Assembly: GCF_024189295.1 (NCBI RefSeq)
Contig: NZ_JAIZEN010000004.1
Coordinates: 186,001-250,000, forward strand
Direction of reading: 5' to 3'
Length of the DNA stretch: 64,000 nt
DNA from: Halobacillus sp. A1
GTDB taxonomy: Bacteria; Bacillota; Bacilli; Bacillales; Halobacillaceae
In this document: positions 24,829-33,144 of the stretch, piece by piece
Position numbering within the stretch: the first letter of the stretch is position 1
Layout of the letters: each line of letters starts with the position of its first letter
Translations under genes and position numbers: made by a program
Notes under the pieces: model-generated
What the model was told of the DNA's origin: nothing
Seen by the model: only the letters and a program-made list of their open reading frames with translations
Databases searched by the model: none

Positions 24829-25545
24829 ATGTTTAAGAGAATGTCTACAGATACAGTAAATATTATTTTACTCATAGGTGCTGCCCTCCTCGTGCTGGAA
24901 GTTGCTTTTTTTAATGGTGGTTTGATATTTTCCGTAATTTTTTCCACTGTGCTCCTTTACTTTGGGTGGAAAAATTATAAAAAATTAATATGGAAAATTG
25001 TATTCTGGATCGGGGCTGTCAGTTTATTTGTTACGGTCATTAACATGATGGCTGTTCGCTTTCTTATCATCGCTGTGCTTGTGCTTCTGCTCCGGCATTA
25101 TTATCGCTCAAAAAATGAACCAGAACGAATAGAGCCGGTATTCTATGAAGATATTCCTGAGGCAGAGCTTGATCCTATTATAAAGCAGAAGTTCTTCGGT
25201 GATGAATCTACTCCTGAAAGATCGTATAAATGGCGGGATATCAATGTCCAAGGTGGATTTGGAGATCGGGTAGTCGACTTGAGCAATACTGTACTGCCAC
25301 AGGATGAAGCTGTGATTTCAATCCGGCATTTCATTGGGGACGTCAATATCTATGTTCCTTACGAAGTGGAGGTTTCCATTCAACATAGCGCTATCTTTGG
25401 CCGTGCAGCCATTTTCCAGTTCAGAAATAGAAAACTGGTGAACCAAGTCATCGACTACAAGACTCCAGATTACGCGGTGAAAAAGCCGCGGGTGAAAATC
25501 ATCACCTCCATTTTGTCTGGTGATCTTGAGGTGAAGCGCATATGA
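24829..25545 (+). CDS. liaF: LiaF-like membrane inhibitor of the LiaRS system
   Basis: A 238-residue protein with N-terminal membrane helices (about 10-90) and a cytoplasmic beta-rich domain (about 115-238; DVNIYVPYEVEVSIQHSAIFGRAAIF, YKTPDYAVKKPRVKIITSILSGDLEV), the DUF2154/LiaF C-terminal signature. In Bacillus, LiaF keeps kinase LiaS off. An upstream in-frame ATG at 24772 lacks an SD, while 24829 has AAAGGGGGAG. The end overlaps liaS by 4 bases (ATGA). liaG is absent between liaH and liaF. Confidence 0.85.
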   Translation: MFKRMSTDTVNIILLIGAALLVLEVAFFNGGLIFSVIFSTVLLYFGWKNYKKLIWKIVFWIGAVSLFVTVINMMAVRFLIIAVLVLLLRHYYRSKNEPERIEPVFYEDIPEAELDPIIKQKFFGDESTPERSYKWRDINVQGGFGDRVVDLSNTVLPQDEAVISIRHFIGDVNIYVPYEVEVSIQHSAIFGRAAIFQFRNRKLVNQVIDYKTPDYAVKKPRVKIITSILSGDLEVKRI

Positions 25546-26588
25546 GCAGGTGGCAAAAGCAAATCGCAGTCCACGTACTTTTAATTATTGTCCTTGCTTT
25601 ACTTTTGATTACAGTTACGTTCTTTGCTTTTCCTTTGCAGGACTGGTCAGATCTGTGGACGATTAAAGTTCTTGATTTACCCTATATCATTTTTGTGTTG
25701 GTGATGAGTGTAAGTGCGGGAGTAATTCTGGGCGGGGGTCAAGCGTGGTTTGATTCCCGGAAATTCCATTATATCGAACATCAGCTGGATGCGATTACGA
25801 AAGGAAATTCGGTGTTGAACGAAACCGAATCGAGAAAAGAATTTTCGCTCATTGAAGAGAAAATGAAGCAAATTGAAGACAAATTTTCTGAGCAGGCTGA
25901 AACCGCTCAGCGCCTTGCAACCGAGAGAGCCAAAGAACGTGAAAAAAGTCTTCAAGAGGTAGTTATTCAAGAGAGGAACCGTCTCGCCAGGGAATTACAT
26001 GATTCAGTGAGTCAACAGTTGTTTGCAGCTTCAATGCTCATGTCTGCTATTAATGAAAATAAGTCTATAGAAGAGAATGGAGATTTGAAACATCAACTGG
26101 CTATGGTTGAAAATATGATCCATCAATCCCAATTGGAAATGCGGGCTCTATTATTGCATTTGAGACCTGTAGCACTGAAAGGGAAGTCCTTATCAGAAGG
26201 ATCTGAGGAATTACTTGCAGAACTAACTCAGAAGGTTCCGATGCAAGTGGATTGGACTGTTGAGCCATTGACCCTCGATAAAGGAATTGAAGATCAGCTG
26301 TTCAGAATTTTACAAGAGGCCGTATCCAATACATTAAGACATGCCAAAGCCGAGTCACTCCAGGTTATGCTGATCAGGAGAGACGGGTATATCATCCTAA
26401 GGATTGTTGATGATGGAATCGGTTTTGATGTGGAAGAAGCGAAAGCCAGCTCTTACGGTATGCAAAATATGAAGGAACGAGCCATCGAAATTGGAGGCAC
26501 GCTTAAAGTAGTAAGTTTAGAAGGCGAAGGAACGAGACTTGAAGTGAAAGTTCCGATTTTATTGAAAGGGGGCGGGCATAATGATTAA
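25542..26588 (+). CDS. liaS: LiaS-like sensor histidine kinase (NarL-partner type)
   Basis: A 348-residue kinase with two N-terminal membrane helices (about 8-31 and 45-68) separated by a very short external loop, the intramembrane-sensing type. A HAMP-like/coiled linker (about 75-145) leads to HisKA_3 with phospho-accepting H153 in RLARELHDSVSQQLF. The HATPase domain follows (ILQEAVSNTLRHAKA; VDDGIGFDVEE; YGMQNMKERAIEIGG). It responds to lipid II-binding antibiotics in relatives. It overlaps liaF by 4 bases and liaR by 8 bases, implying tight coupling. Confidence 0.9.
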   Translation: MSRWQKQIAVHVLLIIVLALLLITVTFFAFPLQDWSDLWTIKVLDLPYIIFVLVMSVSAGVILGGGQAWFDSRKFHYIEHQLDAITKGNSVLNETESRKEFSLIEEKMKQIEDKFSEQAETAQRLATERAKEREKSLQEVVIQERNRLARELHDSVSQQLFAASMLMSAINENKSIEENGDLKHQLAMVENMIHQSQLEMRALLLHLRPVALKGKSLSEGSEELLAELTQKVPMQVDWTVEPLTLDKGIEDQLFRILQEAVSNTLRHAKAESLQVMLIRRDGYIILRIVDDGIGFDVEEAKASSYGMQNMKERAIEIGGTLKVVSLEGEGTRLEVKVPILLKGGGHND

Positions 26589-27213
26589 AGTACTGTTCGC
26601 TGATGATCATGAAATGGTTCGTATCGGGGTATCCGCTTATTTATCTTCTCAAAATGATATTGACGTAATTGCTGAAGCAAATGATGGGGGAGAGGCTGTG
26701 GACTTGGCTTTGTCGTATCGGCCGGATATCATCCTGATGGATCTTGTCATGAAGAAAATGGATGGGATCGAAGCGACGAGACAGATTATTGAGCGATGGC
26801 CAGAAGCTAAGATCATTATTGTTACAAGCTTTTTAGATGATGAAAAGGTATACCCGGCACTGGAAGCAGGGGCCACGAGCTATATGCTGAAAACATCAAA
26901 AGCTGAAGAGATCGCCCGAGCGATCAGGCAGACGTATGATGGCCAGTCGATTCTGGAGCCTGAAGTTACCGGAAAGATTATGAATAAAATGAGGACAGGG
27001 TCTGATGCGCCTCTTCACGACCAGTTAACTGCACGCGAGAAGGAAATTTTATTGCTGATGACGGAAGGGAAAACGAATCAGGAGATTTCTGATGAACTTT
27101 TCATTGCATTGAAAACAGTGAAAGTGCACATAAGTAACATTCTAGGGAAATTAACTGTGCATGATCGGACGCAGGCTGTCATTTATGCGTTCAAACATAA
27201 TCTTACAAAATAG
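26581..27213 (+). CDS. liaR: LiaR-like response regulator (NarL/LuxR family)
   Basis: A 210-residue protein. The receiver domain (1-about 120) has acidic pocket D8/D9 and phospho-acceptor D54 in ILMDLVMKKMDG. The LuxR helix-turn-helix is at about 145-205 (LTAREKEILLLMTEGKTNQEISDELFIALKTVKVHISNILGKL). It should activate liaIH. It is the last gene of the operon and ends inside a hairpin terminator. Confidence 0.9.
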   Translation: MIKVLFADDHEMVRIGVSAYLSSQNDIDVIAEANDGGEAVDLALSYRPDIILMDLVMKKMDGIEATRQIIERWPEAKIIIVTSFLDDEKVYPALEAGATSYMLKTSKAEEIARAIRQTYDGQSILEPEVTGKIMNKMRTGSDAPLHDQLTAREKEILLLMTEGKTNQEISDELFIALKTVKVHISNILGKLTVHDRTQAVIYAFKHNLTK

Positions 27214-27243
27214 CCTTTACCTGGCCTCAGGTAAAGGCTATTT
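27208..27243. terminator. Bidirectional terminator
   Basis: AAATAGCCTTTACCTG and CAGGTAAAGGCTATTT form a perfect 16-bp stem with loop GCCT. The left arm holds the liaR stop and the right arm the stop of the convergent small ORF. Confidence 0.85.
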
Positions 27244-27318
27244 GCTCATGAGTACCCAAATAAATGCAAGGATCAATACTAGATAAAATATGAGCAGCTT
27301 TTTATAGGCTTTTTTCAC
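27238..27318 (-). CDS. Possible 26-residue single-pass membrane peptide
   Basis: On the minus strand a GTG preceded by AGGTGG (5 bases away) opens a 26-codon frame: a lysine-rich start (KKAYKK), a hydrophobic helix (LLIFYLVLILAFIWVLM) and a basic end. It stops in the liaR terminator arm. The strong SD and clean K-TM-K layout favour a real small membrane protein. No homologue is recognised and the short length means that chance cannot be excluded. Confidence 0.45.
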   Translation of the reverse strand: MKKAYKKLLIFYLVLILAFIWVLMSK

Positions 27319-27434
27319 AGGACCACCTGCTTTTTTAACGTTTTATTCTATCCTATGCTTCAACAAAGGGTTCAATGATGGTCCGGCTTGATTTGCTCAG
27401 TTTGGGGAATAACAACAACTAAGAGGTGAGAGAA

Positions 27435-28136
27435 ATGAAATGGAAAAATCCTTTATTTGAATCTCCGCTCGACTTCGGGGACATATCTAATAGATCTGAA
27501 AAAGAAAAATTAGCGGAGGCCGTAAGCTCTAAAGTGAAAGATGGAGATGTCATTGGAGTAGGATCCGGTTCTACAGCCATGCTGGCCATTAAGGCTATTG
27601 GTGAAAAAGTGAACCGGGAAAAGCTGCAAGTAAAAGCTGTCCCGACATCTAAAGAAGCTGCATTCACATGTACCTATTATGGCATCCCTGTTTCCTCATT
27701 GACGGAAGTCAAGCCTGATTGGGGGTTTGATGGAGCTGATGAAGTGGACAGTGATAAAAGACTAATCAAGGGGCGCGGAGGCGCAATGTTCATGGAAAAG
27801 CTTGTCATAGCAAGCTCACCTAAGACGTATATCCTTGTTGATCAAAGTAAATTTGTTACGAGACTGGGAGAAAAAGCTGAAGTTCCAATAGAAGTGGACC
27901 CGAGGGCGATCCATCTCGTTGAAGAGCAATTGATCGAACATTGTGAACCGGCTTATGTACATTTGCGCAAGGCCGCTGCTAAAGATGGCCCTGTCATTAC
28001 AGAAGCGGGAAATGTAATCTTGGATGTAAGACTCCCAGACATTCCTCATACTATGGAGAAACAACTAAAATCTTTTCCAGGAGTTGTAGAAACGGGCCTC
28101 TTCATTGGTTATTCCGTGGAAATTTTATATTTATGA
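27435..28136 (+). CDS. rpiA: Ribose-5-phosphate isomerase A
   Basis: This 233-residue enzyme interconverts ribose 5-phosphate and ribulose 5-phosphate in the pentose phosphate pathway. It shows the RpiA set: GVGSGSTAMLAI (substrate loop), DGADEVD (catalytic Asp), KGRGGAMFMEKLV (catalytic Glu/Lys) and VPIEVDPRA. ATG at 27435 follows AAGAGGTGAG; the GTG nine bases earlier lies within the SD. It is monocistronic. Confidence 0.93.
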   Translation: MKWKNPLFESPLDFGDISNRSEKEKLAEAVSSKVKDGDVIGVGSGSTAMLAIKAIGEKVNREKLQVKAVPTSKEAAFTCTYYGIPVSSLTEVKPDWGFDGADEVDSDKRLIKGRGGAMFMEKLVIASSPKTYILVDQSKFVTRLGEKAEVPIEVDPRAIHLVEEQLIEHCEPAYVHLRKAAAKDGPVITEAGNVILDVRLPDIPHTMEKQLKSFPGVVETGLFIGYSVEILYL

Positions 28137-28220
28137 GCCCATTTATCCAATAATCATTGGTATGTTCTCATACTTTTTCTATAATAGAAGTATATCCTTC
28201 CATCACAAAGGGGAATCACT

Positions 28221-29747
28221 ATGGGACTTCCAGTCAATTTAACGTACGAAGATGAACGATATCCTCATATCATTCTGACTCCAATCGGAAAAAAGAACAA
28301 ATCGATTCGATCAATCGGACATAAGTTTGAACGCGGTGTTCTTTCTAGATTGAATGAAGCAGTCGGCACGTATGTTAATGAAAAAAAGATGGATTTAAAG
28401 AATTTACACTTGTTTTTGAATATAAAGGGGCAGACTGTGCTGCCAGTTTCGTTTCTTAAAGATGAGACGCTTCATCCTTATTTCATCAGACCTGAATTTT
28501 TTCTTTGGAACAGTGTTTCTAAAGAACATGGGCTGCCCTTGAAAGATGAATATCTATATGAAACCGACTTCACGCGACTATCGTCTGAACAGCTCGAATA
28601 TCACGTTCGTGAAGTGATCGATGATTATATGTTTATAGCGGACATCAGTTCAGAGGAAAGAGAAGAGTGGCTCGCAAGGATCGTCCACTCCTTTCATGCT
28701 CATCCTATCGTGTTACTTGCTCACGAAAAGAAAAACGTCATTCAGGCTGTAGAAACCATGAACCAATCGGCGCTTTTATCCGTCCTTAAATATCCAGAGG
28801 ATGTATCCTTTTGGAGGCACCGGGTAGAGATTGTCATGCGTCCCTTCCGCGCTTTACCTGATCAATGGCTGAATAGTCGAAGTACAACTTGTCCTCACCA
28901 AAAAGATTTGCAGTTTCACTCCGGTCAAAAGAAAATTTGTTGTTACTGTGAGGTATGTGATTATCAACTATTTTACTTCACTGATCATGATAAAGTGCTG
29001 CTCGAAGAAGAATTCGACCCTGTAAAAGCTGGAAAAAGAATAAAGACGATTCATCAACAATTTAACGACATAGCCGATAAGAATACTGATTTACTTTATC
29101 AGCTGCGGCAATTAACATTTTTAAAGGAAAAACTCATTCCTTATCGTAACAAGTTGGACGAAGCTTTACAGATTGCTCACTTGATCAAACGATATAAACA
29201 TGATGAGCCATTCGTCACGAGTGATACGATACTGGATATGTATGAAAAATTGAACCATTCTAATCTGCCTATTGAGTCTTTTGAGTCCAATCTCATCTGG
29301 CTTGCTCATATTAAGCTGGCCGACGTCTCTATGGTGAAGCAGGTGGAAGAATGGGTGGACAATATACCAGAAGATATGGATCTTGCACTGGACCAGCTTT
29401 TACAAGAACTAAATGAGAGGCTCAGTCAAGTCGTTTATCAGGAAGATGATATTATCATCACGATTAAAGATCGATCACTTGATTATGCATCCGTCCAGCA
29501 AATGCTTGATCTGATCCATTATTATGGCACAGATTATCCCGCACATACGCTTGTACAAGTTCTTGCGGGAAAATCGACCAATAAACTCCGCAGGCTTCAT
29601 CTTCATGAAACACGCTGGTTTGGTCTTTTGTCAGACTGGCCGGAAAAATATATCCAGCGATTATTTAAGCAGCTGGAGAACCAGGGCTGGCTGATGAAGC
29701 AAAGCAAAGGATATTCAATCAGTCAATTCGCGGAAGAAGTGATGTAG
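28221..29747 (+). CDS. RQC-like winged-helix DNA-binding protein with zinc-binding cysteines (RQC-minor type)
   Basis: A 508-residue soluble protein without a helicase motor. In the middle (about 223-247) TTCPHQKDLQF...KKICCYCEVCDYQLF gives a treble-clef-like cysteine cluster. A helical region follows. The C-terminus (about 410-508) reads like a RecQ RQC winged helix plus following helices: LDLIHYYGTDYPAHTLVQVLAGKSTNKLRRLHLHETRWFGLLSDWPEKYIQRLFKQLENQGWLMK. This matches what I recall as RQC-minor family DNA-binding proteins of Bacillaceae. The N-terminal 200 residues are unassigned. AAAGGGGAATCACT precedes the ATG. Role in nucleic-acid metabolism is inferred. Confidence 0.6.
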   Translation: MGLPVNLTYEDERYPHIILTPIGKKNKSIRSIGHKFERGVLSRLNEAVGTYVNEKKMDLKNLHLFLNIKGQTVLPVSFLKDETLHPYFIRPEFFLWNSVSKEHGLPLKDEYLYETDFTRLSSEQLEYHVREVIDDYMFIADISSEEREEWLARIVHSFHAHPIVLLAHEKKNVIQAVETMNQSALLSVLKYPEDVSFWRHRVEIVMRPFRALPDQWLNSRSTTCPHQKDLQFHSGQKKICCYCEVCDYQLFYFTDHDKVLLEEEFDPVKAGKRIKTIHQQFNDIADKNTDLLYQLRQLTFLKEKLIPYRNKLDEALQIAHLIKRYKHDEPFVTSDTILDMYEKLNHSNLPIESFESNLIWLAHIKLADVSMVKQVEEWVDNIPEDMDLALDQLLQELNERLSQVVYQEDDIIITIKDRSLDYASVQQMLDLIHYYGTDYPAHTLVQVLAGKSTNKLRRLHLHETRWFGLLSDWPEKYIQRLFKQLENQGWLMKQSKGYSISQFAEEVM

Positions 29748-29750
29748 CAA

Positions 29751-29783
29751 AAAGGAAGGGAGTCTTCAACAGCTCCCTTTCTA
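29751..29783 (+). terminator. Weak hairpin after the RQC-like gene
   Basis: AAGGAAGGGAG and CTCCCTTTCT pair around a 9-base loop, but the T tail is short. Confidence 0.45.
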
Positions 29784-29820
29784 CATAAAGACACTATAGA
29801 ACGTATGGGAGGTACAATTT

Positions 29821-30465
29821 ATGAAATCGATTTTCCATTTAGCACTCGAAGAAAAATTTCATCAGCTGCACCCCGAACTACAAAAGAAATTCGGAATTAC
29901 AAGTCAACAAAATATTATGGTCCTCGGCCAAGGGAGAATGACAGAAATAAGGGGTACTCCTCTTATGTTACGCCCTTTCTTGAATATCGGCGCAAAAGAC
30001 CACGTCATATTTGGGGAAAGAGGGAAAGAGGTGCCGTTCACTCTAGAAAATTATGCATACGAAGACGATCACGGGCGGGAGGCGCTGAGTTATATCCGCC
30101 GCTTCTTTTTCCCATATGCGATTCGTGGGTTTGACGCAGCGATGTATTACGATGAACAAGAACAAGCCATAGTAGACTGTTTAGGTAAATCTTCTTTATT
30201 ATCTACCGTCATGGATGTAGATGTGACGAAAGAGGGAGGGCTGCTCATGCATTCTCGTAAGACTAAGATATTGGATTCTTTATCGATTAATGGGCCGCAA
30301 ACCTCTTTATATGAGCACTATGATGAAAAGGAACAGGCTTTTCGAGTTCACGTCCATGTTGAACATCCAATGATCGGAACGGTCTTAATGTATGAAGGGC
30401 TTGTTCACACTGAAATCCTGCCGATCACATCGAACCACATTCCTGACCGGGGGATACTGACTTAA
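29821..30465 (+). CDS. DUF4166 domain protein
   Basis: This 214-residue protein has the DUF4166 pattern: LHPELQKKFG near the start, GQGRM at about 37, a central RRFFFPYAIRGFDAAMYYDE and the closing VHVEHPMIGTVLMYEGLV. Function is unknown; related domains are often fused to epimerase or saccharopine dehydrogenase-like enzymes. GGGAGG precedes the ATG. The next gene, tryptophan 2,3-dioxygenase, starts 16 bases on, so they are probably co-transcribed. Confidence 0.7.
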   Translation: MKSIFHLALEEKFHQLHPELQKKFGITSQQNIMVLGQGRMTEIRGTPLMLRPFLNIGAKDHVIFGERGKEVPFTLENYAYEDDHGREALSYIRRFFFPYAIRGFDAAMYYDEQEQAIVDCLGKSSLLSTVMDVDVTKEGGLLMHSRKTKILDSLSINGPQTSLYEHYDEKEQAFRVHVHVEHPMIGTVLMYEGLVHTEILPITSNHIPDRGILT

Positions 30466-30481
30466 AAAGAGGTGAACCATA

Positions 30482-31318
30482 TTGAAAGAAGATGGATCAA
30501 AAGGGAACGAACATGTTCATACGGATTTTCGAGAGAAGATGACTTATGGAGAATATTTGAAACTGGACCCTCTTCTCTCTTCACAGCACCGGTTATCTGA
30601 TCATCACGATGAAATGCTTTTTATCATCATTCACCAGGTTAGTGAGCTCTGGATGAAACTCATTCTGCACGAATTACAGGCCTCTGTTCTTTCCATACGA
30701 AAAGGTGAAATGCAGGAAGCTTTCAAAATGTTATCGCGAGTCTCTACGATTCAGACTCAGATTATTCACGCGTGGGATGTGCTTTCTACACTGACCCCGG
30801 CAGAATATATCCAGTTTCGGGATAAACTCGGTCAAGCATCTGGATTTCAATCCTACCAATATCGGATGGTCGAGTTCGCTCTCGGTTATAAAACCCCGCA
30901 CGTCATAAAAATTTATGAAAAAGATCGTGAACTACATGAAGAATTAAAACAAGCTTATGAAGCCCCGAGTTTGTACGATGCAGCAATAGAAAAACTCGTC
31001 GAAGCAGGTTTTCCAATCAACCCTTCCCTTACGAATAGGGATTATACTGAAATTTATCAATCGGATCCTACTGTGGAACGGGCTTGGGCAGAAGTGTACA
31101 AAAACACAGATCAATATTGGAACTTATACCAATTAGCTGAAAAGCTTGTAGATATTGAAGATTCTCTGCAGCAGTGGAGATTCAGGCACATGAAAACAGT
31201 AGAAAGAATTATTGGCCATAAAATCGGTACGGGAGGATCTTCGGGGGTAGGGTATTTGAAAAAAGTACTCGACCACCGTTTTTTCCCAGAACTATGGGAT
31301 GTTCGAACGAAAATATAA
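30482..31318 (+). CDS. kynA: Tryptophan 2,3-dioxygenase
   Basis: This 278-residue heme enzyme opens the indole ring of L-tryptophan to N-formylkynurenine. The family motif [18 protein letters not shown] contains active-site H51; the proximal heme ligand is H236 in [41 protein letters not shown] closes the protein. The start is TTG with AGAGGTGA upstream. No kynB or kynU neighbours are present, so the rest of the pathway lies elsewhere or is missing. Confidence 0.92.
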   Translation: MKEDGSKGNEHVHTDFREKMTYGEYLKLDPLLSSQHRLSDHHDEMLFIIIHQVSELWMKLILHELQASVLSIRKGEMQEAFKMLSRVSTIQTQIIHAWDVLSTLTPAEYIQFRDKLGQASGFQSYQYRMVEFALGYKTPHVIKIYEKDRELHEELKQAYEAPSLYDAAIEKLVEAGFPINPSLTNRDYTEIYQSDPTVERAWAEVYKNTDQYWNLYQLAEKLVDIEDSLQQWRFRHMKTVERIIGHKIGTGGSSGVGYLKKVLDHRFFPELWDVRTKI

Positions 31319-31410
31319 AAAATTCGATTGTTTATAACAAACTTATTAATTCCCTATTACATTTGTGTTACACTATGATTTGAAAAGATCATGATTAAAG
31401 AGGGAAGAAA

Positions 31411-32121
31411 ATGAATTCATTTAATATATATCTATCACTTCTTAGTGTAGTACTGCTGACGGCCTGCTCATTTATCATTGCGGATGCTAATGATCAAAAA
31501 GCCTCGTCATCTCAAAAAAAAGAACCTTATGAAATAACAACCAAAGAAGAAACTGAAAGAATTGAAGAGTACCATGTGTCTATTGATTATCCGCAAACTC
31601 CAAACGACCAAATCGATCAGTCGATTATCGACTTTGTGAACCAGAGTAAAGAGAAATTCAAAAAAATCAGTTACAAAGCGCATGAAAAACAAAACAGTGA
31701 GGTCACACATGAATTTAGTGTGTCTTATGATGTTCTCTACGAAGATGAACATGTTTTTGTTGTGAAATTCAACCAGTCAATTCTTACAGGTGACAACTCT
31801 CCTGTGAATTTTGATTCTGTATTGAATTTTGATAAGTCGAAAGGGAAGCGGCTTGCATTAGAGGACATTTTCACAAAAGATGAGCAGCACGTAAAACATT
31901 TGACTGAACTAGTGAATGAAGAATTAAGCGGGCGTGCGGAGCTTTCGGTTGATGCCGAAAATTTCACAAATGTAGCTCTTAAAGGTGATCGTATTGAAAT
32001 TCACCTCCCTTCAGACTCCGGTGCTGAAGAGGATTTGATAAAAATCTCTAAGATACATCTAGAAGATATGATGAGATCTAAATATGCAGAGGTTCAGAAG
32101 TCATGGTTAAAAGAAAAATAA
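31411..32121 (+). CDS. Exported lipoprotein, DUF3298/RsiV-like
   Basis: A 236-residue protein with signal peptide and lipobox LTAC at about 16-19. The mature domain has the two halves seen in DUF4163/DUF3298 proteins such as RsiV and PdaC: YHVSIDYPQTPNDQIDQSIIDFVNQ, then VNFDSVLNFDKSKGKRLALEDIF and a C-terminal helix. RsiV relatives bind lysozyme or control sigma factors, but here there is no cytoplasmic anti-sigma segment, so only an extracellular binding role is suggested. AGAGGGAAG precedes the ATG. Confidence 0.65.
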   Translation: MNSFNIYLSLLSVVLLTACSFIIADANDQKASSSQKKEPYEITTKEETERIEEYHVSIDYPQTPNDQIDQSIIDFVNQSKEKFKKISYKAHEKQNSEVTHEFSVSYDVLYEDEHVFVVKFNQSILTGDNSPVNFDSVLNFDKSKGKRLALEDIFTKDEQHVKHLTELVNEELSGRAELSVDAENFTNVALKGDRIEIHLPSDSGAEEDLIKISKIHLEDMMRSKYAEVQKSWLKEK

Positions 32122-32122
32122 C

Positions 32123-32162
32123 AAAAAAAATCCTGAGACAATTTCGTCTCAGGATTTTTTTT
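32123..32162. terminator. Bidirectional terminator
   Basis: AATCCTGAGAC and GTCTCAGGATT around AATTTC with A8 and T8 flanks. It serves the lipoprotein gene and the convergent hom gene. Confidence 0.93.
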
Positions 32163-32169
32163 GCTTCGT

Positions 32170-33144
32170 TTATTGAAGTTGATAAATAGGCGCTGATTGA
32201 AGAATACGCACAGAATCCTCCACCATTGCACTGGCGGTGGTCCGTTTCCCCGCACCAGGTCCACGAAGCGTAACTGAGCCTACTAAATCGCCTGAAACGG
32301 TGATGGCATTATCTACTCCATCTATGGAGTGAAGCCCGTGGGAAGCGGGGAGGGACACAGGTTTCACTTGAGCAGACAATTCCCCATTAATCAGCTCCAG
32401 CGCGGCTACATGACGTATTTTTTCCCCTTTTTGTGCAGCTTCAGTTAAATCTTCAGGTGAGATTTGGGAAATGCCTTTAAGAGGAACATCTGACCACACT
32501 GGCTGTTTTTTATGGAGCAATTGACTGAGGATCATTAACTTGTAAAAAGCATCATGTCCGTCAATGTCATTGGCCGGATCAGCCTCTGCGTATCCTTTAT
32601 CTTTTGCTTCCTGTAAAGCCTCGGAAAAACTTTTTCCGTCTTGCTGCATCGCCGTAAGGATATAGTTGCTTGTCCCGTTAAGAATGGCTTCTACTTTAGT
32701 TATTTTGTTGATTTGAAGGAGGTGGGATAATGTGCCGATGATTGGTGTACCGGCAGCAGTTGTCGCTTCGTATCCAATTCCGGCATCATGATAATCAGCG
32801 ACCTCCAATATATCTTCCCCGTGCGCGGCAAACATCACTTTGTTAGCGGTCACTACATGAATTTTTTCATTTAATGCTTGTTTAATGTATGAATAACCGG
32901 GCTCTTGACCGATGGTGGCTTCAAATATAACGTCAGGCTGCTGCTCAAGAATCTGTTCGAACCGGTCTGTGACCAGTGTATCTGTTCTGACCGGGCGGCT
33001 TTTGTTCATGTCATTCACAAGAATACCGACCACCTCTACCGGGCGCCCGAGTAAAAGTTGTAAATCTTGTTGTTTTTCTTCCAGGATTTCATAAACACCT
33101 TGGCCGACGGTGCCGAATCCTAATAATGCTGCTTTAATTGTCAT
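32170..33144 (-). CDS. hom: Homoserine dehydrogenase lacking the ACT domain
   Basis: This 324-residue enzyme reduces aspartate semialdehyde to homoserine. The Rossmann start is AALLGFGTVGQGVYEIL; the catalytic region has VVTANKVMFAAHG, GYEATTAAGTPIIGTL, LNGTSNYILTAM and GYAEADPANDIDGHDA. The usual Bacillus Hom is about 430 residues with a C-terminal ACT domain for threonine feedback; here the protein ends right after the catalytic domain (GRVTLRGPGAG-type segment), so feedback may be absent. It overlaps metX by 11 bases and lies behind the same SAM riboswitch, marking it as methionine-dedicated. Confidence 0.9.
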   Translation of the reverse strand: MTIKAALLGFGTVGQGVYEILEEKQQDLQLLLGRPVEVVGILVNDMNKSRPVRTDTLVTDRFEQILEQQPDVIFEATIGQEPGYSYIKQALNEKIHVVTANKVMFAAHGEDILEVADYHDAGIGYEATTAAGTPIIGTLSHLLQINKITKVEAILNGTSNYILTAMQQDGKSFSEALQEAKDKGYAEADPANDIDGHDAFYKLMILSQLLHKKQPVWSDVPLKGISQISPEDLTEAAQKGEKIRHVAALELINGELSAQVKPVSLPASHGLHSIDGVDNAITVSGDLVGSVTLRGPGAGKRTTASAMVEDSVRILQSAPIYQLQ

